Shown: positions 1-6,564, numbered from the stretch's first letter. The stretch: DNA of 7,410 bases from RBG-16-42-24 sp964396785 (GCA_964396785.1 CAYNFU010000035.1:1-7410); one strand, 5' to 3'. Program-made: numbers and translations. Notes: generated by a model not told the origin, from the sequence alone.

Positions 1-1083
1 TGATACTAGTTGTAAAAATTCCACCGCCTGAACAAACGTATCAAAAGTTTGAGTATCGGTTACACCACGAACAGCAGTAATCGTCGTGCTATCGGTTAAA
101 GTAACTGTGGCTATTGCGTTGTCAATGTTGTTTGTGGTGGTGTCAGGGCTTTGTCCGCCGGGTGAAATTGTATTGAGAGAAGTTCCCCAGACGAAAGTCC
201 GGGAGGTATTAACGGTGCCTATCGAGAGCGTATTTGAGGTCTGTGCGGTTGTCATCGCTATATTGCCGATATCAACATCCCAGATACCACCAGTACTTAT
301 ATCTTCAATCACCTGCGCAGACCAGTTCATGGCTAGAGTTGCCCGACCTTTTCGAACGCGCACGGTTGAGGTGTCTTGAAAATCGGCGCGAAAAACCAAA
401 TCCGCCGGCGGCAGGCTTGTGCCGCCGGCAACCGTTGTGCCTGTGGTAATCAGCCATGCCTTGCCGTCAACAATGGCGCTGGGGATTGTGGCGGTATCGG
501 TTGATTCAAGGGTCGTCATCGCGTTGCCGTTCAAATGCTGGACCCGGATATCGCCGTTGCCCCAGTCAACGACTTCAAACTTTACGCCGGGATGAGCGGA
601 GTTGTTCCCTCCATCGCAAAAAATGGCAGCGTTCGTGGTTGAAGTGAGTCGGTACTCCCACAATTCTTCCGAACCGATGGTGGTATCCGTAGGGTCGGTC
701 TCGCCATGGGGAATGATAAACGCCTGGGAAGTCGCGGAAACTGCGGTAATGGCTTGGTTGTTGGCGGTGTCAACGTTAGGGGTGGGAGTGGTAAAGCGCT
801 GAACTACCAAATCAGAATCGGTACTAAAAATAACTACATAGCAAATGAAGGAAATGCTCAGGTTTGCGCTGGTTTGCCCTGCGGTAATTGTTAGTGTATC
901 GGTGGCCGTAAGTGCGCTTGACTTATAAAATTGATCATGGAGAGAGTCGGCGACATTGCCCTGAAAAGAACAGAAGTGGAACATCTTATTTAAGGCCGTG
1001 CCGTTTGAAAAGTTGAATGTAGCTGTTTGGCCTGTACCCGTTGTTCCCGTAATAGTTTCGATAGAGACAAGAGTATTAGCCAT
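1..1083 (-). CDS. Thr-rich repetitive beta protein, probable phage virion/tail-associated protein (partial, 3' end outside window)
   Basis: Reading the minus strand from ATG at 1083 gives 361 codons without a stop before the window edge, so the C-terminus is missing. An AGGA ribosome binding site lies 9 bases before the ATG. By eye about 64 of 361 residues are Thr. There is no signal peptide or membrane segment. The protein begins MANTLVSIETIT, which resembles the starts of small structural proteins I know from environmental tailed phages. Beta-strand-like segments ending in a V-V-x-F/W-type pattern recur at about residues 79-86 (SFICYVVIF), 167-174 (VKFEVVDW), 252-260 (NWSAQVIED) and 350-356 (VQAVEF), spaced roughly 85-97 residues. 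This suggests tandem modules of about 90 residues. Visible in sequence: the open frame, composition and repeats. Inferred: a virion, tail or decoration role. A secreted bacterial repeat protein is the alternative. It is G+C-rich compared with rfbFG (37 of 60 bases at 421-480). Confidence 0.75.
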   Translation of the reverse strand, partial: MANTLVSIETITGTTGTGQTATFNFSNGTALNKMFHFCSFQGNVADSLHDQFYKSSALTATDTLTITAGQTSANLSISFICYVVIFSTDSDLVVQRFTTPTPNVDTANNQAITAVSATSQAFIIPHGETDPTDTTIGSEELWEYRLTSTTNAAIFCDGGNNSAHPGVKFEVVDWGNGDIRVQHLNGNAMTTLESTDTATIPSAIVDGKAWLITTGTTVAGGTSLPPADLVFRADFQDTSTVRVRKGRATLAMNWSAQVIEDISTGGIWDVDIGNIAMTTAQTSNTLSIGTVNTSRTFVWGTSLNTISPGGQSPDTTTNNIDNAIATVTLTDSTTITAVRGVTDTQTFDTFVQAVEFLQLVS

Positions 1084-1092
1084 ATTAAATTA

Positions 1093-1096
1093 TCCT
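1093..1096 (-). promoter_or_regulatory. Ribosome binding site of the Thr-rich protein
   Basis: AGGA on the minus strand, 9 bases before the ATG at 1083. It supports this start, the first in-frame ATG of the open frame. Confidence 0.6.
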
Positions 1097-1112
1097 AGCC
1101 GTGTTCCCGGCT
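1097..1112 (-). repeat. Small GC hairpin beside the ribosome binding site
   Basis: AGCCG and CGGCT form a 5-bp perfect stem around a 6-base loop. In the minus-strand leader the stem ends immediately before the AGGA ribosome binding site, so it could affect translation or protect the 5' end of the transcript. Read on the plus strand it is followed by TTTATT, too weak a T-run to call a terminator. Confidence 0.35.
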
Positions 1113-1201
1113 TTATTAAATTTATACTCTGCGTTCATAATTAGTATCACGTACTATTGTATTCCACAAAATATCAACCGTATCCCACGACGGCTGAAAC
1201 C

Positions 1202-1207
1202 ATTATA
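1202..1207 (-). promoter_or_regulatory. Candidate -10 box for the Thr-rich protein gene
   Basis: A perfect TATAAT on the minus strand, about 120 bases before the ATG at 1083. No good -35 hexamer lies 16-18 bases upstream; that space is filled by an AT-rich inverted repeat. If used, it would give a leader of roughly 110 bases containing the small hairpin. A second AT box (TATAAATT, minus strand, 1119-1126) is one base from the T4 late-promoter consensus TATAAATA, but this may be chance. Confidence 0.3.
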
Positions 1208-1234
1208 GTCAATGTTTTTTTTAAAAACATTGAC
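1208..1234. repeat. 12-bp perfect inverted repeat abutting a TATAAT box
   Basis: The arms GTCAATGTTTTT (1208-1219) and AAAAACATTGAC (1223-1234) are exact reverse complements separated by TTT. The repeat lies in the gap between the long glycosyltransferase gene and the Thr-rich protein gene, directly upstream of the minus-strand TATAAT. As RNA it would be a hairpin with an AT-rich top. No T-run follows the stem on either strand, so it is not a canonical intrinsic terminator. An operator overlapping a promoter, or an RNA-processing hairpin, are the other readings. Confidence 0.55.
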
Positions 1235-1347
1235 CAAAAGAGGTGTTATCGAAGCTTCTTAAAAATAAATATTCAGTAAAAAGAACCTTGTTTAGACGGA
1301 TACCACGCCTGAAGGGTAGGGGGTGACGTTATAGAGGATGCGACCAA

Positions 1348-3111
1348 TTAACCCAATTTCTTAACCAACTCCTTTGTTTTTCCCCATCCGAAAATTTTAT
1401 CTTTGCTTTTTTTCCAATTAATAAGGAGTTTTTGATTTCTGAATTGGTTTTTTTTCCATCTTTGCCCCGTAACATTGCCGGGGTGTCTGATGTCTACATT
1501 TGGGTATTTGGATTTCCAGGTTCCGAGTTTATAAACATTTTGCCATTTGACTCTGTTATGGGTCATGGGTTCAAAGCCCATTTTCCTGCTAAATCCTTCC
1601 TTTGAGATCAACTCGTATCTTTCTCTAAAATGAGTGAACAGGGCCTCCCGATAACCGCAAAGCCCTGAGAGCTGGTTGACGTCGTAATGCAGAGCATGGC
1701 CGTCGGATGTTCTTAAAAACCAAACGTTCTGGTTATAGTAAAAAGTGTCTTTATCGGGCGGGGTAAAATCAAAGTGCGAGGGGTGATATAAAACGTCGTG
1801 TTCGCAAAAGAAAATTATGTCTGTAGTACTGTGTTCCAGCGCGGCCATGATCTGCTTGGACATAGCCATGTATCCTCTTTTTAGGGAAGGGAAGTGAATG
1901 TTTTTGACTCCGAAATCCATTTTCTTGAGTGTGGCACTTACAATTGGAAGCTTCTTCTCTTTGCTGATTTTCAAAATCTGGTCCCGTACCGGTTTGGCAA
2001 TTTTTTCATCCAGCTCACAATCTGAATAATAAATAATGCCTTTGGTTGGTTTATCTTTGGTTGATTGACCGTCTTTCGAAAAAGACTGGTAGACGACATT
2101 CCCGCTCGCTGGTTTATCCTCGAGGGGTTCACTTTCCGCTGGCTTAATGCCCGTACCCAAGCCCTTAAATCTAAAAGTATTCGCTTTCAATTTTACCAAG
2201 TCCTCTTCTGTCCAGCCCTTAACAGGCCAGAATTTTTCAGCAAGCCACGAAAGGGGTCGCTTCTGAAGTGGCCATTTGTCGTTAAAAAAAAGATCCCGGG
2301 CGTAAGATTTTGCACGCTCTTGATCGGATCCTGATATAGAGTAGGGGAATCCGAAATCTCCGCCTTGGGTTCTAAACATATGGGCATACCAGGTTTTATG
2401 GTTTACCATTACCGATCCGCCTGAAAGCCATGTTTTGACTGCAACTTCGATTCCTTGGCTGCCCCAACCGCCGAAGCCCTCATCGCAAACACCCAGCTCC
2501 CAATATTTATCGCGGGTAATCATGAAGCAGGAGCCCTGAAGCGACATTGTTGGTGTAATCTCTCCTTGACCCTCGGGACGCTTTGCAAAGTCTCCAAAAT
2601 ATTGGAAATGTGGAGATGAGTCAAAACAATACGAGACGCTGTTGGGGCTTCGTTTGGCTTGCCAGAGAATGTCACGTGTCGTTTCTTTTCCGCAAACTTG
2701 GCACGGGCCGGAAGGCCCCTGATAACGTCTGTGCCCGTCAGGGCAAACCCAGTCGAATGCATGAAGATTTTTCATCAAAGGAGCCATTGTCCAATCATCT
2801 TTCATCTCAGCAATCATCTTAACGTCAAATCCCTTGTCAAATGCGCAGTGTGCGTCAATCTTCATTACATACTTTGCCCTGCTTATTTTACATGCCTGAT
2901 TAGTGGCGGCTCTTTGACCAATACTCTGTGAATTGTATATTAAAGTTACTCTTGGGTCGGGTTGTAAAACAGGGTCGGGTTTATAGCCGTCTAACACTGC
3001 TATCACCTCGGTTGCACCCTCGATATTTTCAAAAATGTTTTCGATAGTTTTTCCCAAAAACATCTCATTTCTGGCAGGAATTAATATGCTTAAGTCGTAT
3101 TTAGCGGACAT
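1348..3111 (-). CDS. Two-domain glycosyltransferase (GT-A/GT2 N-terminal domain plus second GT-A-like domain)
   Basis: 587 residues, predicted cytoplasmic, with no membrane segment. The N-terminal domain (about 1-305) starts with a GT2 nucleotide-binding strand (LSILIPARNE, 7-16) and has a DAH metal-binding motif at 86-88. The stretches QGSCFMIT (192-199), GGWGSQGIEVAVKTWLSGG (214-232) and TWYAHMFR (240-247) match in pattern the acceptor and metal-site region of polypeptide GalNAc-transferases, where DxH, W-G-x-E-N-x-E, W-x-C-G-G and G-H-x-F-R occur. Cys123, His127, Cys137 and Cys140 form a zinc-ribbon-like insertion. A charged linker (about 318-356) leads to a second domain (about 357-545) with IIYYSDCELD (359-368) and FFCEHDVLYHPSHF (434-447), whose EHD may replace a DxD. 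A basic tail follows. The N-terminal domain is related to the protein at 5662-6549. The donor and acceptor cannot be read from sequence. The gene lies 45 bases downstream of the SDR-like gene and probably shares its transcript. No clear Shine-Dalgarno precedes the ATG. Confidence 0.88.
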   Translation of the reverse strand: MSAKYDLSILIPARNEMFLGKTIENIFENIEGATEVIAVLDGYKPDPVLQPDPRVTLIYNSQSIGQRAATNQACKISRAKYVMKIDAHCAFDKGFDVKMIAEMKDDWTMAPLMKNLHAFDWVCPDGHRRYQGPSGPCQVCGKETTRDILWQAKRSPNSVSYCFDSSPHFQYFGDFAKRPEGQGEITPTMSLQGSCFMITRDKYWELGVCDEGFGGWGSQGIEVAVKTWLSGGSVMVNHKTWYAHMFRTQGGDFGFPYSISGSDQERAKSYARDLFFNDKWPLQKRPLSWLAEKFWPVKGWTEEDLVKLKANTFRFKGLGTGIKPAESEPLEDKPASGNVVYQSFSKDGQSTKDKPTKGIIYYSDCELDEKIAKPVRDQILKISKEKKLPIVSATLKKMDFGVKNIHFPSLKRGYMAMSKQIMAALEHSTTDIIFFCEHDVLYHPSHFDFTPPDKDTFYYNQNVWFLRTSDGHALHYDVNQLSGLCGYREALFTHFRERYELISKEGFSRKMGFEPMTHNRVKWQNVYKLGTWKSKYPNVDIRHPGNVTGQRWKKNQFRNQKLLINWKKSKDKIFGWGKTKELVKKLG

Positions 3112-3156
3112 ATCTTTTGACTATTTGTTTAACTTGTAATCTTTGGCCTGTGATAT

Positions 3157-3708
3157 TCATGGTAAGGGATAATCGGCAGAGACGTATTTTCTAAATATTT
3201 CTCTTTCAGTCATTACTTGGCCATGGATTTCCACCACACAATTACTCCTGGGTATACGATTGACCTGTTGTATAAATCCATCTAGCTCTACAACATCTCT
3301 AGTAACCTCTCTTACTTTGAAGGGCTCTCTTCGGATTACTCTTTCCCGAAGGAAACCTATTGTTGTGTGGGGATTATCTCCCCAGGTAATGATACCCAAT
3401 CTGGCAATAGTGTAGTGAGGAAATAAGCTTTTTACTAGGCCTTCCATCTCCATTTTGTGCTGGGAATATCTTACTTGGGCATCGATTCTCAAAGTACTAA
3501 AGTAAACGACTTGTAAGTCTTGTAAATCTTTTCGTTGTGCCAGTTGTATCAATAACTCTTTTTCTCTTTGGTATTCGGATTCGGGCAAGGGGTTTGGGTT
3601 ACTCACCCCGGCAGCAATATATACTCGGCCTTCCTTAAGGCCAACACTGCTCTCTGCTGCCTTGAAAAGTGCACTGGCGATATCTCCATGCCCAATTATT
3701 TCTACCAT
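3157..3708 (-). CDS. Compact SDR / nucleotide-sugar epimerase-like protein
   Basis: 183 residues, far shorter than the usual 300 or more of extended SDR epimerases and dehydratases. It starts with a short Rossmann-like turn (IIGHGDIAS, 4-12). It then has an AAGVSNP segment (32-38) like the HxAA strand of SDRs, a VYFST strand (68-72) with a possible catalytic Ser/Thr, a YSQHK motif (81-85) fitting the YxxxK catalytic pair, and RLGIITWGDNP (103-113), which matches the R-x-x-N/I-x-x-G region of epimerases. The part between the first strand and AAGVSNP is very short, so strands 2-3, which normally help hold the NAD(P) adenosine, appear to be missing. Inferred role: reduction or epimerization of a nucleotide sugar, perhaps the RfbG product encoded divergently. 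A degenerate, non-catalytic fold is possible. The ATG at 3708 has no Shine-Dalgarno; the next gene on this strand is the two-domain glycosyltransferase. Confidence 0.75.
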   Translation of the reverse strand: MVEIIGHGDIASALFKAAESSVGLKEGRVYIAAGVSNPNPLPESEYQREKELLIQLAQRKDLQDLQVVYFSTLRIDAQVRYSQHKMEMEGLVKSLFPHYTIARLGIITWGDNPHTTIGFLRERVIRREPFKVREVTRDVVELDGFIQQVNRIPRSNCVVEIHGQVMTEREIFRKYVSADYPLP

Positions 3709-3734
3709 ACTAAAATTTTAGATTATTTTTTGTA

Positions 3735-3743
3735 AGTATAACA
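3735..3743 (-). promoter_or_regulatory. Extended -10 promoter of the SDR-like gene
   Basis: On the minus strand the sequence reads TGTTATACT, a TGn extension followed by a five-of-six -10 hexamer. The expected start of transcription is about 20 bases before the ATG at 3708. The -35 region is poor (TTACAA at 17-bp spacing), as is usual for extended -10 promoters. It would drive the SDR-like gene and the following glycosyltransferase. Confidence 0.45.
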
Positions 3744-3768
3744 AATGACTACAGAATTTGTAACGATA

Positions 3769-3797
3769 TTGTTTATTATGGTCTAGCGAATTATAAT
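3769..3797 (+). promoter_or_regulatory. Sigma70-type promoter of rfbFG, very close to the start codon
   Basis: TTGTTT (3769-3774), a 17-bp spacer and a perfect TATAAT (3792-3797). Transcription would begin about 3803-3805, only a few bases before the rfbF ATG at 3808, and no Shine-Dalgarno lies between. The message would be leaderless or nearly so. A weaker TATTAT (3774-3779) could serve as an upstream -10 giving a leader of about 20 bases. It lies back to back with the minus-strand promoter in the same 99-bp gap. Confidence 0.5.
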
Positions 3798-3807
3798 CCC
3801 AAGTATA

Positions 3808-4584
3808 ATGAAAGTTGTAATCTTCGCCGGTGGTTTAGGAACTAGACTTAGCAGTATAACGGACTATATCCCGAAGCCGATGGTTAGAATCGGGGGAAAG
3901 CCAATTCTCTGGCACATAATGAAAATTTATTCTACTTATGGCTTCAACGACTTTATTTTGTGTTTGGGGTATAAACAGGAAGTCATAAAAGAATATTTTT
4001 ATAACTATAATTTTTGGTCTGCAGATTTTGAGATTAATCTCAATAGTAAAAAAATTAAAATACTAAATTCTTACGAAAAAACAGACTGGGAGATAACACT
4101 GGTAGATACCGGTGCGAATGCCTTAAAGGGCGCAAGACTGAAGAAAGTTGAAAAATACCTTGATGATGGTCCAAATATGTTTACTTATGGAGATGGAGTT
4201 GCTGATATTGACATAAAGGAACTCGTCAAATTTCATAGATCGCATAAAAAAATATTAACAATTACTGGTGTAAATCCTCCGTCTCGGTTTGGGGAAATGA
4301 TGACAGAAGGATCAAGAGTAATTTCCTTTAAAGAAAAGCCGCAAATATCTTCTGGATTAATAAACGGCGGATTTTGCGTTTTTAATAGAAATCTTCTCAA
4401 ATATTTAACAAAGGATGATAATTGTGATTTAGAAGATCGAGTTTTTGAAAAGCTCGCTTCTAGGGGCCAGGTAATGGTTTATAAACATCTTAAGAACTGG
4501 GGCTGTATTGATACAGAACAAGAACTGCGATATTTAAATAACACGTGGGATGAAAACAAGGCGTTTTGGAAAGTTTGGGAATAG
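3808..4584 (+). CDS. rfbF: Glucose-1-phosphate cytidylyltransferase
   Basis: Catalyses CTP + alpha-D-glucose-1-phosphate to CDP-glucose + pyrophosphate in the cytoplasm, the first step of CDP-deoxysugar synthesis. The 258 residues match the enterobacterial enzyme (about 257). The N-terminus carries the nucleotidyltransferase signature GGLGTRL (8-14) with Lys23 in PKPM, then GGKPILWHIMKIY (29-41), which is characteristic of RfbF. FTYGDGVAD (125-133) with Asp129, EKP (176-178), INGGFCVF (185-192) and WGCIDTEQEL (231-240) with Asp235 complete the sugar- and metal-binding set; Asp129 and Asp235 are the likely Mg ligands by family comparison. The N-terminal alignment fixes the start at 3808 although no Shine-Dalgarno is present. 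The stop is 2 bases before the rfbG ATG, so the two genes form one operon. Base composition is very AT-rich (12 G/C of 60 at 4021-4080), unlike the left-edge gene. Confidence 0.96.
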   Translation: MKVVIFAGGLGTRLSSITDYIPKPMVRIGGKPILWHIMKIYSTYGFNDFILCLGYKQEVIKEYFYNYNFWSADFEINLNSKKIKILNSYEKTDWEITLVDTGANALKGARLKKVEKYLDDGPNMFTYGDGVADIDIKELVKFHRSHKKILTITGVNPPSRFGEMMTEGSRVISFKEKPQISSGLINGGFCVFNRNLLKYLTKDDNCDLEDRVFEKLASRGQVMVYKHLKNWGCIDTEQELRYLNNTWDENKAFWKVWE

Positions 4585-4586
4585 GG

Positions 4587-5660
4587 ATGCAGGATTTATT
4601 TAGTGGTATTTATAAGGGCAAGCGAGTATTTATCACTGGACACACTGGATTTAAAGGTTCTTGGCTTGCGCTTTGGCTTTTGAAGTTGGGTGCCAAAGTT
4701 ATCGGCTACTCAATAGATATACCTACCAGACCCAGTCACTTCGAACTGTTAAATTTGGATATGGATTCAATAAGGGGCGATGTTCGAGACAAAAAGAAAT
4801 TACTAAATGCGATTAAACAGAATAAGCCAGATATAATTTTTCATTTAGCTGCTCAACCGATTGTTAGGAGATCTTATGTTAATCCTGCTGAAACTTTGGA
4901 AATAAATATTATGGGAACGGTCAATATTTTAGAGTGTTGCCGCAAAGCCCAAGGGATAAAAGCAGTAGTGGCAATTACAAGCGACAAATGCTACCAAAAT
5001 AGGGAAATTAAGCGGGGATATAAAGAAAGCGATCCCATGGGTGGAAAAGACCCTTATAGTGCTTCAAAAGGATGTAGTGAGTTGGTAATCAATTCCTATA
5101 GAGAATCATTTTTTGACTCAACACTTCTTGCTAGTGCTCGGGCCGGAAATGTAATTGGCGGCGGAGATTGGGCAGAAGACCGCTTGATCCCGGATATTAT
5201 TAAGGCTGCTATAAATGGGGAAGCTGTAATAATTCGTAGCCCCAATGCTACTAGGCCTTGGCAACATGTTCTTGAGCCGCTGAGTGGTTATCTCCATTTA
5301 GGTGAGAAATTATTAGAAGGAGAGATGAAATTTGCCGACTGCTGGAATTTTGGGCCTGGTAACGAGTCAAACTTAAAAGTTGAAATGGTAATTCAAAGAG
5401 CAAAGAAACATTGGAACGAGATACACTATCAGATTAAAAAGAATAAGTTCGGACGGCGTGAAGCAGGCATTTTAATGTTAGATTCGTCAAAGACAAGGCG
5501 TCATCTTAAGTGGAAAAGCGTATGGAAGAGTAGCTTTTCTATCGAAAGGACAATAAGTTGGTATAAAGAATATTATAGAAACAAGACGATTAATAGTGAG
5601 AGCGACTTAGAAAAATATGTTCAAGATGCTAGGAGATTATCACTAGATTGGGCTAAATAG
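4587..5660 (+). CDS. rfbG: CDP-glucose 4,6-dehydratase
   Basis: An NAD-dependent extended SDR that converts CDP-glucose, the RfbF product, to CDP-4-keto-6-deoxy-D-glucose. It has the Rossmann motif GHTGFKGSWL (18-27), FHLAAQ (85-90), TSDK (131-134) with the dehydratase Asp133-Lys134 pair, the catalytic YSASK (157-161), RAGNVIGGGDW (185-195) and WQHVLEP (225-231), all typical of RfbG. The frame stays open back to a TTG at 4566, but I prefer the ATG at 4587. It gives 357 residues (the family is about 359), lies 2 bases after the rfbF stop, and has GGGA 6 bases upstream. Translation is probably coupled to rfbF. The next step, normally RfbH or a 4-ketoreductase, is not encoded beside it. The gene ends one base before the convergent glycosyltransferase stop codon. 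Confidence 0.95.
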   Translation: MQDLFSGIYKGKRVFITGHTGFKGSWLALWLLKLGAKVIGYSIDIPTRPSHFELLNLDMDSIRGDVRDKKKLLNAIKQNKPDIIFHLAAQPIVRRSYVNPAETLEINIMGTVNILECCRKAQGIKAVVAITSDKCYQNREIKRGYKESDPMGGKDPYSASKGCSELVINSYRESFFDSTLLASARAGNVIGGGDWAEDRLIPDIIKAAINGEAVIIRSPNATRPWQHVLEPLSGYLHLGEKLLEGEMKFADCWNFGPGNESNLKVEMVIQRAKKHWNEIHYQIKKNKFGRREAGILMLDSSKTRRHLKWKSVWKSSFSIERTISWYKEYYRNKTINSESDLEKYVQDARRLSLDWAK

Positions 5661-5661
5661 A

Positions 5662-6549
5662 TTATTTACTGTAATAAAGCTCCTTCCAATTCTTGGGCCA
5701 AGTTGGCATACCGGGAAACTTCTCGTCAATTAACCAAGCGATGTCGTGTATGCGCTCCAACCAGCGGTTATTCATCCAGTATTCGGCTGACCAGTTTGTC
5801 CCATCGACCATCCGCTGATTTTCCTCTCGACCAACATGATACATACGTCCATATTGCTTTCCTTTATGAAGGTGAGCATACCAAGTTTTTTTATTTATTT
5901 TCAATGCTCCGCCACCAAGCCAGGTTTTATTACCTATTTCTTGGGACTCTTGAGAGAACGTACCATAGCCATCTTCACTAAGGCCATGTAAGAAATTGTC
6001 AAAGTGATTTTTGGTCATGAACCAACAAGAGCCCTGCATGCTTGGAGTATCGTCAATATCATATTTACGTGCGGTTCTTTGTCTCTGCCTCTGCCACCAT
6101 TCGACGCCGTGCATTCCATCATCATGGGCCTTACCTTTTTGCGGATAGCAAAGATACAAATAATCCCGATAAGGTCTGCCTTTATTTATTTTCCAGTTTT
6201 CGGCGTCTAATGAATACCGGCGGGGGATTTGCACCCAGTTATCTTTAAGATGATTTTCAATAAGAACTTTGTCAAATCCCGGGGCAAACATGCAATGACC
6301 ATCGGTTTTCATAATATATTTGCCTTTTGCTAGCGCCGCAGCTGCATTTATGCCCCATCTCATGCCTCTATCCGCCCCCGGGTGGATATAAGTCACCCTA
6401 TTGTTTTCGAATAGGGGATCTGGCCAGTTCCCATTAAGATTTACAATTACTTCAATTTCTCCTAATGCTTTTCCCAAGACGTCTTCAATAGTCTTTGTTA
6501 CAAAGCGCTCATTATTGGTTGGGATTAATACTGATAAATCTATTGGCAT
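5662..6549 (-). CDS. GT2-type (GT-A fold) glycosyltransferase
   Basis: 295 residues forming a single GT-A domain without membrane segments. LSVLIPTNNE (5-14) is the GT2 nucleotide-binding strand, and DGH (83-85) is a DxH metal site in place of the common DxD. SMQGSCWFMT (170-179), SQESQEIGNKTWLGGG (199-214) and TWYAHLHKG (222-230) align with the same blocks in the N-terminal domain of the two-domain transferase at 1348-3111. The two are clear paralogues, and both recall the GalNAc-transferase metal and acceptor region. This copy lacks the cysteine cluster and the second domain. It probably transfers a sugar from a nucleotide donor to an unknown acceptor. The start is fixed by AAGGAG 9 bases upstream. 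It lies 52 bases after the methyltransferase on the same strand and probably shares its transcript. Confidence 0.88.
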   Translation of the reverse strand: MPIDLSVLIPTNNERFVTKTIEDVLGKALGEIEVIVNLNGNWPDPLFENNRVTYIHPGADRGMRWGINAAAALAKGKYIMKTDGHCMFAPGFDKVLIENHLKDNWVQIPRRYSLDAENWKINKGRPYRDYLYLCYPQKGKAHDDGMHGVEWWQRQRQRTARKYDIDDTPSMQGSCWFMTKNHFDNFLHGLSEDGYGTFSQESQEIGNKTWLGGGALKINKKTWYAHLHKGKQYGRMYHVGREENQRMVDGTNWSAEYWMNNRWLERIHDIAWLIDEKFPGMPTWPKNWKELYYSK

Positions 6550-6558
6550 AATTTATTT

Positions 6559-6564
6559 CTCCTT
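6559..6564 (-). promoter_or_regulatory. Strong ribosome binding site of the GT2 glycosyltransferase
   Basis: AAGGAG on the minus strand, 9 bases before the ATG at 6549. It is the best Shine-Dalgarno in the window and stands out because rfbF, the SDR-like gene and the two-domain transferase have none that is recognisable. Confidence 0.75.

Noticed and set aside
86..379. Plus-strand open frame of 97 codons with a hydrophobic, signal-like N-terminus
   Set aside because: It is the antisense of the long Thr-rich minus-strand frame, which has a ribosome binding site and internal repeats. The hydrophobic stretch arises from complementing Thr/Asn codons.
1142..1156. TAGTA / TACTA inverted repeat around TCACG
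   Set aside because: Arms of only five AT-rich bases are expected by chance in a region of this composition.
1208..1234. Intrinsic terminator for the glycosyltransferase transcript
   Set aside because: The stem is AT-rich and neither strand has a T-run after it, so it is kept as an inverted repeat with an open role.
2065..2931. Several short plus- and minus-strand open frames of 64-90 codons
   Set aside because: All lie inside the two-domain glycosyltransferase gene in other frames and show no recognisable motifs or ribosome binding sites.
4566..4586. TTG start for rfbG overlapping the end of rfbF
   Set aside because: The ATG at 4587 fits the usual RfbG length, leaves a 2-base gap after rfbF and has GGGA upstream; the extra seven residues match nothing I know in the family.
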